A stretch of 35,109 bases of DNA. Source: Ruegeria spongiae (GTDB lineage: Bacteria > Pseudomonadota > Alphaproteobacteria > Rhodobacterales > Rhodobacteraceae). The stretch lies in contig NZ_JAMFMB010000036.1 in the NCBI RefSeq assembly GCF_023502395.1, positions 1 to 35,109 on the forward strand. The letters are read 5' to 3'. This document shows positions 8,409-16,623 of the stretch, in pieces; position 1 is the first letter of the stretch, and each line of letters starts with the position of its first letter. The notes under the pieces are model-generated. The model was not told where the DNA came from and searched no databases. It was given only the letters and a program-made list of their open reading frames with translations. A program made the translations under genes and the position numbers.

Positions 8409-10548
8409 CGAATGTCCATTCCTCATCATCCGAGGTAACATCCGGCTCAGCTGTTTCACCTCCATCCTTCGGCGTGATCGGTCCCGCCGGTTCAACAACA
8501 TCGCCGAAAAGGTCATCCGGCCCCGGTCGCCCGCGATTGTGCGGGTGTTCAGGTGCGCCTGTCGCCGACGAAGCCTCGGGACCGATCCGCAGCCCCAGAA
8601 AAAGACGGCGCTCCTCCTGCTGGAGCATGTCTGCAGTCAGGTGTGGCGGTTGAACACGGCGCAATTGTCTGGCCTCTGCATCGATAGCCCTGATTTTCTT
8701 GCGGGCCTCGCGAACAACATGCTCGGAGAGCAGGGCTTCTTCTTTGAACCTTTCGCGAAGCACTCGCACCAATACGAGCCATTCATCAAAAGAAAGCCCA
8801 TGAACCGCACCAGAGACAGCTTCAGCGCTGAACCATTCTTGTCCCAGACAAACTGAAATGTGGGTCAGATCCTCGGGATCAATACGCAGATCCACTTCGC
8901 CACCGGCACCACGTAAGAGCGCGGTCTGTAACTGGGGACATGTGTAGTTGATACCAAAGACCCGAACACCGTGGCGGCCGAGTCTTCGGCTATGCGGGAT
9001 ACCCAGGACCGCCCGGCGTTGGTTTGCATCCGGCGGCGGCGTGACCCCCTGCTCCGCCTCGAGACGTTTCCATGCATTTGCCGGTGTTTCCCCCATCAGG
9101 CCCGAATGTGGTGTGTTGTGGTAAATATCCACGACAAACAGGGTAAATACCTTAGCCAGCTCATCATCTGTCAAGGCCGCCCATTTCTCGGAAGGGTAAT
9201 CGCCACGCGCAACCGGGTCCGAGAAAGTCCGACCGATCAGCATGGGGGCGAGCTGCTGACCAAAGGTTCTAAACAGCCGTTCGATCCGGGCACGCAATTT
9301 CGGGACGCCGGCGGGCGGTGCTTCATAGGTCGCACCGAGATCAGCCACCGCAACCCGAAACTTTTCAGCAACAAAAGCCGACCCCTGATCGGTGAACAAT
9401 TGCCCAATACCACCCGACTGGCCCCAGGAGCTTTCGCAACCCGCCGCCACCGCAATGGGTGTCTTGTCCTGAATGATCAAATTCAGCATTCGGATCGCAT
9501 CATCCGCGTTGGGCGTGGACACCAGTCTGAAGCCAAGAATGCACCGCGTCGCGCAATCTACGGCCACGTAGAGCCATCGGCGTCCAACCGCGAAGCGGGC
9601 ACGCTCCTCGGGTGGCAAACAGTCCAACGCACCACTTTCGCCCAGCAGGCTCACAAGATCGATTTGCCACTCATCCATCTCCAGACGCTGCATGGGATAG
9701 TCGGCCGGGATGCCGTTCTCAAAAAAACCGAATTTGCGACGCGCTGCGTCGATGCCCTTGCGCTGTGCCATCACCTCAAAGGGGTCCAATCCTCTGATCC
9801 GGCGTCTGACAGTGCTGGCGGACGGCACTGACAGGGCTGGCTGCCCGATCAATACGCGCGCGGCGTTCGCGTCAGTGAAACGGTCTTTCACGTGACTGAC
9901 TATCTGCTCCTGGGTTGGCTCGTTTCGGTCCAGATAGCCCAGCACACATTCGGCCAGCAGTCCCTCAGCGTCTGCAGCGAGCCTCTTGTTCGGCACTTTG
10001 CCGCTTTTCTTCCTCAAGAAAACCAGCGGGCTATGGCCGCCTTTCTCGGCAAGGCGCACCCACTCCAGAAGCCAACGCGCCGACGGGAAACGACGCCTTA
10101 CGAGAACCTGCCCGGCACGCGGCTTGCGTCCAAGATCCTGATCAACCTCTTCAATGAGATTGACACGCCGCTCAAGCTCACACCGCAAGGCGTCGATGGA
10201 CCTCTCGGTACGGGTGGTCTCTCTGCGCGCTTCAGCTTCAAGAAACACCTGCACGCATGTTGACTGCCAGAGAGCCTTTGAGCGCTTTTCAGGTTCAACC
10301 GATTGAAGGTAGTTATGATCATGGCGCAAGCGCCGGTAGGCAGACTTGCTCGAAAAAAAGCTCCGCCGAAGCCGCGTATCAGGGGCGGCAAGCAGACGGA
10401 TAAGCTCGTCGCCAGTTAAGGATATGCACACAGACGGATCGTCGAGCCTGGACCAGATTGACCCGGTTCTATTCAGACTGACAAGAGAATGCTGCCGACC
10501 CGCGATTTCCAGGCAATCAAGCTCTGACACACGAAAATGGTGGGTCAT
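8401..10548 (-). CDS. tnsB: TnsB/TniA-family DDE transposase
   Basis: 715-residue transposase with an rve/Mu-type catalytic core. The three acidic residues are recognisable: D292 in RLEMDEWQIDL, D387 in LFTDQGSAF and E423 in RARIERLFRTFG, with exactly 35 residues between the last two (DD35E). A Mu-type C-terminal beta-barrel segment follows (RLGRHGVRVFGINYTCPQLQ). It cuts and joins the 3' ends of the element. The start ATG overlaps the tnsA stop as ATGA. The core looks intact, so the element may be active. Confidence 0.93.
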   Translation of the reverse strand: MTHHFRVSELDCLEIAGRQHSLVSLNRTGSIWSRLDDPSVCISLTGDELIRLLAAPDTRLRRSFFSSKSAYRRLRHDHNYLQSVEPEKRSKALWQSTCVQVFLEAEARRETTRTERSIDALRCELERRVNLIEEVDQDLGRKPRAGQVLVRRRFPSARWLLEWVRLAEKGGHSPLVFLRKKSGKVPNKRLAADAEGLLAECVLGYLDRNEPTQEQIVSHVKDRFTDANAARVLIGQPALSVPSASTVRRRIRGLDPFEVMAQRKGIDAARRKFGFFENGIPADYPMQRLEMDEWQIDLVSLLGESGALDCLPPEERARFAVGRRWLYVAVDCATRCILGFRLVSTPNADDAIRMLNLIIQDKTPIAVAAGCESSWGQSGGIGQLFTDQGSAFVAEKFRVAVADLGATYEAPPAGVPKLRARIERLFRTFGQQLAPMLIGRTFSDPVARGDYPSEKWAALTDDELAKVFTLFVVDIYHNTPHSGLMGETPANAWKRLEAEQGVTPPPDANQRRAVLGIPHSRRLGRHGVRVFGINYTCPQLQTALLRGAGGEVDLRIDPEDLTHISVCLGQEWFSAEAVSGAVHGLSFDEWLVLVRVLRERFKEEALLSEHVVREARKKIRAIDAEARQLRRVQPPHLTADMLQQEERRLFLGLRIGPEASSATGAPEHPHNRGRPGPDDLFGDVVEPAGPITPKDGGETAEPDVTSDDEEWTFDD

Positions 10549-11234
10549 TTCGCACCCTCCCACTGAACCCGCGTCGAGGGCAGGATATCGCCTGCATCCA
10601 AGACCCGCAGCATACCAGAAAAAGTGGATTTGAATGTGGCCCGGAATGCACGCCCGCCAAGTCCGGTTCTTTCAACCAGCTGAGCGATGGTCGTCACAAC
10701 TGGAGCGGCCCCGATGGCGTCGGCGACGGCAGCATCCGCTTCCGGATCAGGCGTGCGGCGAAACTCGTGTAGCTTTTGCGCGTTGCGAGCCGCAGATTGG
10801 GTATACGAACGCTCCGTCACCAGAGTGAGATCATCCGCGTATTCGGGTGGCATGGCAGCGCGTATGTATCTGAGCGTGTCACGAAATCCGGTGTTCTCAA
10901 CGCGCGCAACGGCTTTTATGGCAACCGCCAGACGGCGTCCGTCGATGAATGTCAGCAGGAAATCAGGGACATGGTTCTTTTGCTGCCCGTTTGCGTCGCG
11001 AAAGCGGATTACCGGTGACTGCTCCCAGATATCCGCGATATCTGGCCGCGCCAGACAGAGATACAGCACGTCCCTCTCCAACCCGCTCTCAAAAAAGCGC
11101 TTTCGGGGATGGGTATCAGCCCTGGTTTGGGCCACGATATGTCCTCGGCCACTTGCAGTGGATCGAGCAGATGGTTTCCGGGTCGCCCGGCTTGCAAGCG
11201 GGCGTGTGAAAGACGTTTCCGACGAATAGTTCAT
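10545..11234 (-). CDS. tnsA: TnsA-family endonuclease subunit
   Basis: 229 residues. TnsA makes the 5' cuts that allow cut-and-paste movement of Tn7-like elements. The endonuclease core is visible as E53 in FFESGLERDVLYL, the WEQSPV segment, D91 in HVPDFLL and K107 in LAVAIKAVAR, matching the E-D-K triad. The residue two before the lysine is Ala rather than the common Glu/Gln. The start is the ATG at 11234; an upstream TTG at 11279 is also in frame, and neither has a strong ribosome site. It is first of four overlapping genes. Confidence 0.82.
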   Translation of the reverse strand: MNYSSETSFTRPLASRATRKPSARSTASGRGHIVAQTRADTHPRKRFFESGLERDVLYLCLARPDIADIWEQSPVIRFRDANGQQKNHVPDFLLTFIDGRRLAVAIKAVARVENTGFRDTLRYIRAAMPPEYADDLTLVTERSYTQSAARNAQKLHEFRRTPDPEADAAVADAIGAAPVVTTIAQLVERTGLGGRAFRATFKSTFSGMLRVLDAGDILPSTRVQWEGAK

Positions 11235-11332
11235 GATGTGTTTGCGCCGTTGAATGGATATGCAAAACCATCCACCCAAGGGTGCTTCTCCTGTGTTGAA
11301 GACATGGGACTCAGGCGCCGCGCAGGCGGCGC

Positions 11333-11467
11333 TCAGGGTTGACTTTTGAAGGGGTTCACGGGAGAAATGTGTATCGAACGCATATCGATATGAACTAGGA
11401 CCTCGAAGATGTAGCGATCTTCGGGGCTCTCCCTTTTTTTGACTATACTTCTCTGTTCATTTTCCAT
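11333..11467 (-). CDS. Putative 44-residue protein between ner-like and tnsA genes
   Basis: A small frame starting at the ATG at 11467, inside the last codons of the ner-like gene and reading MENEQRSIVKKRESPEDRYIF. AAGGAGG stands directly against the ATG, closer than normal. No family is recognised. A strong hairpin (11401-11426) lies within it and is followed on the plus strand by a T-run, so the sequence could equally be a plus-strand terminator. Weakly supported. Confidence 0.3.
   Translation of the reverse strand: MENEQRSIVKKRESPEDRYIFEVLVHIDMRSIHISPVNPFKSQP
11401..11440 (+). terminator. Hairpin plus T-run, plus strand
   Basis: CCTCGAAGAT, loop GTAGCG, ATCTTCGGGG forms a 10-bp stem with one G-T wobble; seven consecutive T follow at 11434-11440. 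No plus-strand gene ends here, so it may shield the transposition genes from antisense reading. Confidence 0.45.
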
Positions 11468-11684
11468 CCTCCTTGCCGTAACGATCCGGGAATAGTGTCG
11501 CCACTGAAAGCCCGACGGCCTCTGCCAGTGCACGTTCGATACGCCGCGAACGCCGGATGCCCAGGCTGACATTTGTAACTGCGCCTGGGCTGACGCCCAA
11601 TGCTGCCGCGATCTTGCTCATCGAAGAGTTACGGACGCGCAACTCCATTTTCAGCCGCTCATGAGCGAGGCTGGCGCTTTCCAT
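11457..11684 (-). CDS. Ner-like (Nlp/SfsB) DNA-binding regulator
   Basis: 75-residue helix-turn-helix protein. ERLKMELRVRNSSMSKIAAALGVSPGAVTNVSLGIRRSRRIERALAEAVGLSVATLFPDRY has the arrangement of phage Mu Ner and the SfsB/Nlp family, including the terminal LFPDRY-like tail. In Mu-type transposing phages Ner represses the early transposition promoter. Here it precedes tnsA on the same strand and is probably the element's own repressor (inference). The start is the ATG at 11684, with GGAG 12 bases upstream. Confidence 0.8.
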   Translation of the reverse strand: MESASLAHERLKMELRVRNSSMSKIAAALGVSPGAVTNVSLGIRRSRRIERALAEAVGLSVATLFPDRYGKEDGK

Positions 11685-11856
11685 CGGTACCGAACTCCGT
11701 TGGTAAAGTAGTATTCTGCCGCCCTCAGAGAATCATAGCGCCGCAAATCACGTCAATGGCGGTGGCGATGATTTGCCGAATTCGAACATATCTCTGGTCA
11801 AAACACCAAACGGACGTTGTTCTTGGAACACCGGACTTTTGTCATTTGGAGTAGTC

Positions 11857-12321
11857 ATGCCTTGGTCGAAGAACTGGGTGCGAGTTTGCAAAGGACAGCT
11901 CTATCTCGGTGGCGAGTTCCGGGCCAACCCGGTCGATCCAATTGTCTTTATTCAGGTCATGCGTCAATCCAGATCTCTGAGAACCCTGAAGGACGCCTAC
12001 CCGGCGACTGCACGCCAACTCATTTCGGCACTGGAACAGTTCGGTTTCGACTTCACTGAACTGCTTCGCCAGCAATTCGAGGAGCAAAAAACCGATGCTC
12101 AACTGGCGAAAATCCATGCTATGGATGCCAAATGTATCGCGCGCATTCGCGCTGATTTGCAGGTTCCTGCAATTCAAGGCAGACCGAGTTTGGTCACGAC
12201 GCGCGAGCAAGTCATCGAAGCATACCGAAAACACAAGAGCTATGCCGGGGCGGCCCGCGAACTTGGATTGGATCAACGGACTTTCGGCAAGCGCTATCGG
12301 GCAGCCGTGTTGCAAAGGTAA
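11857..12321 (+). CDS. Unrecognised protein with C-terminal helix-turn-helix
   Basis: 154 residues, starting at an ATG with GGAG eight bases upstream; a longer in-frame start at 11773 was rejected. No family is recognised. The C-terminal segment REQVIEAYRKHKSYAGAARELGLDQRTFGKRYRAA resembles a Fis-type helix-turn-helix, and the middle (QLISALEQFGFDFTELLRQQFEEQKTDAQLAKIHAM) is charged and helical. It is divergent from the ner-like gene and may be cargo of the Tn7-like element or an older neighbour. Base use is ordinary and the frame intact. Confidence 0.6.
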   Translation: MPWSKNWVRVCKGQLYLGGEFRANPVDPIVFIQVMRQSRSLRTLKDAYPATARQLISALEQFGFDFTELLRQQFEEQKTDAQLAKIHAMDAKCIARIRADLQVPAIQGRPSLVTTREQVIEAYRKHKSYAGAARELGLDQRTFGKRYRAAVLQR

Positions 12322-12888
12322 TGATCGGGACCATGCGCCTCTAGCAATCCCTTGCGTATCCCTTGTCCGCAATTGACCCAGTTGGCAAAAAAACCTCACC
12401 GTCTGATCCGATAGATCGAGGAGGTCTCCGCCTATGCCGCATTCAACCTTGGGGCGCTTCACATAACACCCGTTCAGCGACGTTCTCGGTTTGTTACACT
12501 CAGTGCATTCAATTCTGGATTGTGCAGTTGGGTGCTTTGCATCCCAGCCATGAAAGTCTTGTTTCGAAGTCTAAAGCCAACACTCGAGCAAGCAGAAAGC
12601 TCTCTGATGTCTCGACTATGCTTCCGTTTCTCACGCCAACCCGTCTGACGTCCGTCGAAACTTAGCCAGACCCGCTAAGGGCCCAACCCGGCCCGAAGGA
12701 GACATTCATCGTAAGTGCCGCCGCCGCAATGCGGCTTCACCAAACCGGCCTTTCGCTGCGCTCGCAAGATCAATCGCCATGCGAATTCACAGATCGCGGG
12801 ACAAGGACGAAGCCGCTCGCGCGGCATTGGCGCACTTGGCGGGTGTTGATCAATGATTCAGCTGTTTTGGGATTTGGCAGACCTGCCT
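12322..12888. other. 567-bp stretch without a recognisable gene
   Basis: No frame with family resemblance or a ribosome site was seen on either strand, and no tRNA fold. The last part leads into the left end of the IS91-type integrase relic. It is probably decayed mobile DNA. Confidence 0.5.
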
Positions 12889-12891
12889 GAC

Positions 12892-12909
12892 GATTGAGGT
12901 TTCTCAATC
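12892..12909 (+). repeat. Hairpin of the IS91-type leader, copy 1
   Basis: GATTGAG-GTTT-CTCAATC forms a 7-bp stem directly before the GACAGGAGGTTCCT ribosome site of the accessory integrase. A second copy of hairpin and ribosome site occurs at 23595-23634. Confidence 0.6.
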
Positions 12910-12924
12910 GGACAGGAGGTTCCT

Positions 12925-13639
12925 ATGACACAGGAGAAGATAAGCCCGCTGCGTGCGCGGATGATCGAAGGTATGCGGATCAAGGGGCTGGGGGAAAGCT
13001 CATAGAAAGCGCACATAGGGGCTGTTCGATACTTTACCGAGTTCCTTGGGCGATCACCGGACACCGCGACAGAGGAAGACCTGCGCGCCTACCAGCTGCA
13101 GATGGTCAACACGAACGTCACCCCGTCGACCTACAACGTGCGGCTTGTTGGGCTGCGGTTCTTTTTCGAGACGACGTGCAAACGACCTGAGATGAAGGAC
13201 TGCCTGCACTTTCGCACAGAACCGCGCAAGCTGCCCGTGGTCTTAAGTGCTGAGGAGGTGTTCGAGATACTCAGGGTCGCGCCCGGCCCTGGACTTAAGT
13301 ATCGCGCGGCGCTCAGCATTTCTTATGGCACCGGGCTCCGCGCGTCAGAAGTTTGCAATCTGAAGGCCAGCGATATCGATAGCGACCGCATGCTCATCCA
13401 TGTCGAACGGGGCAAGGGTGGGAAGGATCGCAAGGTGATGCTGTCGCCAGGACTGCTGGAACTCCTGCGCGACTATTGGCGCGAGGCCCGGCCCGATGGC
13501 TGTTTCCGGGAAAGCCCCGGATCAACCCACTGTCACCGCGCCAATTGAATCGCGCTTTCAGTGCAGCCAAACACTTGGCGAGTTTTAAGAAGCCTCGCAG
13601 CACGCTGCACTCTCTGCGCCACAGCTTCGCGACCCGACC
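12925..13639 (+). pseudogene. Broken IS91-associated tyrosine integrase
   Basis: Starts with ATG after GGAGG and reads MTQEKISPLRARMIEGMRIKG, then a TAG at 13003. The frame goes on as KAHIGAVRYFTEFLGRSP and YNVRLVGLRFFFETT to KYRAALSISYGTGLRASEVCNLK (catalytic Arg) and ERGKGGKDRKVMLSP (Lys). Near 13500 about four bases are missing (expected DGWLFPG), shifting the frame to GKPRINPLSPRQLNRAFS and LHSLRHSFAT (His-x-x-Arg). The relic then stops at about 13639, before the second His and the Tyr, where IS3-type sequence begins. Such integrases accompany IS91-family transposases in alphaproteobacteria. It has one nonsense codon, one frameshift and one truncation, so it is not functional. Confidence 0.85.
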
Positions 13640-13856
13640 CGGCAAACCAACGGACAATGCCTACATCGAGGCGTTCAACAGCCGCCTGCGCCAGGAATGT
13701 CTGAATGCATCATGGTTCCTGTCCATGGATGACGCGCGAACCCGGATCAACAGCTGGAAAGAGGATTACAACGAAACCAGGCCGCATTCCTCGCTCGAAA
13801 AATTGACGCCGAGCGAATTTGCGGCCCAACTAAATGAAACCCGAAAGGTCACATGA
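13640..13856 (+). pseudogene. C-terminal fragment of IS3-family transposase OrfB
   Basis: GKPTDNAYIEAFNSRLRQECLN, WFLSMDDARTRINSWKEDYN and RPHSSLEKLTPSEFA are the end of the rve core of IS3-type OrfB; the glutamate of the DDE triad is in AYIEAF. It is fused in frame to the shifted tail of the preceding integrase, making a chimeric frame (13476-13856) that is an accident of decay. The N-terminal two thirds are absent. Confidence 0.85.
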
Positions 13857-13911
13857 CGCCCGGACCAGAAACGGGGTGAACTCCACTACCTGTCTCAAAG
13901 GCTATGACGAG

Positions 13912-14480
13912 TTACAGGATGAAAATGGTCATGTAGGCATCTGTTTTTCGGATATCGCGGGCAACGTCTCGAGCCGCTTCGTGGACTCATCGCATCAGCC
14001 GTCGGCCAGGATCGCCTGGGCAGTATTGCGGTTTGAGTGGGCAAGTATAGCAGTCGTGTTTTGATGCACGGTATCGGATGAATCCGTCTTTAACGCTGTT
14101 GGGTTTTCGCGGTCTGGAGAAGTTCGGGCGATATGTTCGCAGTTCCTTGTTGCCCGGGCATGTGTAGCTATCGGTCGCGGCATCGCAGATGAAGTCCTCG
14201 CGTGAGAATGTGCCGTCCGTCCGCTTCGATTTATCCCAGACCAGAATGTGTGGAGCGATGCCGCGCTCTTCTACCAACCATCCAAGCATCTCGGCCGATC
14301 CATATCCTGTATCGCCAACCAGCTTATCCGGTGTCATGTCGAAGCGGTCTGCAATCCGATCAATCATCAGGCGCGCGGCGAATGCTTCTGCGGTCCGGAT
14401 CGGATCCGACGGTTCGACATCAACGATTAACACCTGGAATTGGACAAGTGCCGGTCGAAGCCCCGCGCCATTGAGTACTC
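13912..14480 (-). pseudogene. IS1182-type transposase fragment
   Basis: The minus strand reads VLIVDVEPSDPIRTAEAFAAR, LVGDTGYGSAEMLGWLVEERGIAPHILVWDKSKRTDGTFSREDF, YTCPGNKELRTY and CYTCPLKPQYCPGD, the C-terminal half of DDE_Tnp_1_6 transposases. A TGA at 13987 interrupts it in frame, after which VHEAARDVARDIRKTDAY continues to a TAA at 13912. The N-terminal part above about 14480 is missing. Confidence 0.75.
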
Positions 14481-14601
14481 TGAAGACCCCGAGATTTCCC
14501 CATGAAAAATTCAGAGCTCCGACAGGCTACCAACAAGCCCTGATTTTGATTCCGTACTAGCTTGGGGTCAGTTCAAGCAATCCAATCAGGAGATCCCGAA
14601 G

Positions 14602-15498
14602 ATGACTTATTCCACAGCAACCGAACCGCAAATGGAAGTCGACACCGACTTTGTTCAGTTCTGGAACACCGTTCTGGCACCAAAGTTCTTTCGGTTTCGC
14701 CATATTCTGGTTGGCGGGTTGACCCACCACAGCGAGGCGGTCTTTCCGGAACTGCCTGTACATCCCGGCGACAAGGTACTGGATGTTGGATGCGGCTTCG
14801 GGGACACAGCCATTCAGCTCGCGCGGACGGTCGGGGCAAATGGTCATGTGACCGGGGTTGATTGCTGCGACGCTTTTCTTGACGCGGCGCGAGAGGACGC
14901 GGCGGATGCCGGTGTCTCGAATGTCAGCTTCCTGCGGGCGGACGCGGAAAAGACCCTGCCACGGGGTGAATATGATTTCGTGTTTGCCCGGTTCGGCACC
15001 ATGTTCTTTGCTAACCCGGTGGCTGGCTTGCGCAACATGCGCCGGGCGTTGAAACCGGGGGGGCGGATGGTGCATATCGTGTGGCGCAATCGCGACGACA
15101 ATCCCTGGCTGTCGATGGCCAAGAACATTGTCCTCGACTATCTGCCCCAACCCGGAGATGACGCGCAAACATGCGGTCCCGGACCGTTTTCCATGGTTAA
15201 CCAAGAGATGGTGACCAGTATGATGAAATCTGCCGGTTATGAGGATATCGAGTTTCTCCGCGTTGATGCACCTGTGCTTATAGGTCGTGATGTCGAGGAC
15301 GCGATTGCCTTCCAACTGGCCATTGGACCTGCGGGCGAGGTGTTCCGCGAGGCGGGCGCGCTTGGCGAAGAAAAACGTCCCGAGATTGATGCTGCGCTGG
15401 CTCAGGCGATCGAGGCGCAGACCACAAGCAGCGAAGGCATCGTCATGCCAAGCTCTTCCTGGGTCATCAGCGCCCGTAACCCCATGACCTCTGATTGA
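14602..15498 (+). CDS. Class I SAM-dependent methyltransferase
   Basis: 298 residues. Motif I VLDVGCGFGDTA is at 59-70 and motif II ends in VTGVDCCDAFLDAAR; YDFVFARFGTMFFANPVAGLRNMRRALKPGGRMVHIVWR is the typical post-I/III region of the UbiE-like group. AGGAG lies nine bases before the ATG. The substrate cannot be told; small-molecule or quinone-type substrates are usual for the group. It lies 20 bp upstream of a cysteine synthase on the same strand, so co-transcription is likely, and it abuts IS debris on its upstream side. Confidence 0.85.
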   Translation: MTYSTATEPQMEVDTDFVQFWNTVLAPKFFRFRHILVGGLTHHSEAVFPELPVHPGDKVLDVGCGFGDTAIQLARTVGANGHVTGVDCCDAFLDAAREDAADAGVSNVSFLRADAEKTLPRGEYDFVFARFGTMFFANPVAGLRNMRRALKPGGRMVHIVWRNRDDNPWLSMAKNIVLDYLPQPGDDAQTCGPGPFSMVNQEMVTSMMKSAGYEDIEFLRVDAPVLIGRDVEDAIAFQLAIGPAGEVFREAGALGEEKRPEIDAALAQAIEAQTTSSEGIVMPSSSWVISARNPMTSD

Positions 15499-15518
15499 AT
15501 CCGCAAAGGAGACCGGAC

Positions 15519-16505
15519 ATGAACATGCGGTCTAACCGTGTAACCCTTGATAAGCCCGGCCGGGGTCGGGTTTACAATTCCATTCTTGAAACGATCGGAA
15601 ACACCCCTCTTGTGAGGCTGGGAAAGCTGGCCGACGACGCCAAATGCCAGGCAGAGGTGCTGGTGAAACTGGAGTGTTTCAACCCTGCCTCCAGCGTGAA
15701 GGACCGGATCGCTGTTGCAATGATTGAAGCGATGGAAGCGGACGGCAGCCTTGGCCCCGATGGGATCATTGTTGAACCGACATCCGGCAACACGGGCATC
15801 GCACTGGCATTTGCCTGCGCGGCCAAAGGGTATCGCTGCATCTTTACGATGCCCGACAGTTTTTCGGAGGAGCGACGCAAACTGATGCGGTTCTTTGGTG
15901 CCGAACTGGTGCTGACACCGCGGGAAAAAGGGATCAATGGCGCGATCAAAAAGGCCGAGGACATCATCGCTGAAACCGAGAATGCGGTGATGCCCTGGCA
16001 ATTTGGGCACCCGGCCAACCCCGACATTCACAGTCGCACAACGGCCGAGGAAATTTGGACGGATACCGATGGGGTTGTCGATGCGGTTGTCATGGGGGTT
16101 GGCACCGGCGGTACATTGACGGGCGTTGCGCAAACCCTGAAATCTTACAACGCGGACATACGCATAGTTGCGGTCGAGCCGGAAGCCAGCCAGATTCTGT
16201 CAGGGGGCGATCACTCTCCGCATATGATCCAGGGGATCGGCGCTGGGTTTGTGCCACCGGTACTGGATACGGGCCTGATCGATGAGGTGATGCTGGCTGG
16301 AAACGAGGAAGCCATGGAGACCGCACGCCGTGCGGCGCAGATCTGTGGCATCCCGGCAGGAATTTCATCGGGTGCGGCAATTGCCTGCGCTCTGCGGGTG
16401 GCAAAACGTGATGACATGAAGGGCAAAACAGTGGTGGCAATTCTGCCAAGCAGTGCGGAACGCTATGTTTCGACGGTTCTTTTTGATGGCCTGACAGAGG
16501 GCTGA
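15519..16505 (+). CDS. cysK: Cysteine synthase (O-acetylserine sulfhydrylase family)
   Basis: 328 residues of fold-type II PLP enzyme. The PLP lysine is K61 in NPASSVKDR, the substrate loop TSGNTG at 88-93, the phosphate-binding glycine loop GVGTGGTLTG, and the C-terminal GISSGAA. The family makes cysteine from O-acetylserine and sulfide; some relatives use other acceptors or thiols. AAAGGAG seven bases before the ATG at 15519 decides the start over an upstream TTG. The pairing with a methyltransferase rather than with cysE is unusual, so it may serve a special thiol pathway (inference). It is probably not the only cysteine synthase of the genome. Confidence 0.9.
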   Translation: MNMRSNRVTLDKPGRGRVYNSILETIGNTPLVRLGKLADDAKCQAEVLVKLECFNPASSVKDRIAVAMIEAMEADGSLGPDGIIVEPTSGNTGIALAFACAAKGYRCIFTMPDSFSEERRKLMRFFGAELVLTPREKGINGAIKKAEDIIAETENAVMPWQFGHPANPDIHSRTTAEEIWTDTDGVVDAVVMGVGTGGTLTGVAQTLKSYNADIRIVAVEPEASQILSGGDHSPHMIQGIGAGFVPPVLDTGLIDEVMLAGNEEAMETARRAAQICGIPAGISSGAAIACALRVAKRDDMKGKTVVAILPSSAERYVSTVLFDGLTEG

Positions 16506-16623
16506 AGTATAGCTTTGCCTTCAGGCCCGGCCATCTTTGTCTGGGCCTGAGCGGAACTAATGCGCTGGGAAGGGCAGGCATCTTGGATGTTTGAACCAAT
16601 CCGCCAGCGTCCGGGGGGACAAG

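Larger units (their letters stand above)
5557..11724. mobile_element. Tn7-like transposition module with candidate ends
   Basis: tnsA, tnsB, tnsC, tniQ and a ner-like gene form one minus-strand unit, which I take as one mobile element. The nonamer GGGCGGCAG at 5557-5565, just outside tniQ, recurs inverted as CTGCCGCCC at 11716-11724, just outside the ner-like gene. TATG(G/A)(C/T)TC stands shortly outside it on both sides. These are only candidate ends: the spacing differs by about five bases and I could not define a target duplication. If the ends are right there is no cargo beyond the regulator; otherwise the right end may lie further on. Confidence 0.4.

Noticed and set aside
8971-9831. 286-residue plus-strand open frame
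   Set aside because: Antisense to the tnsB catalytic core; no family pattern.
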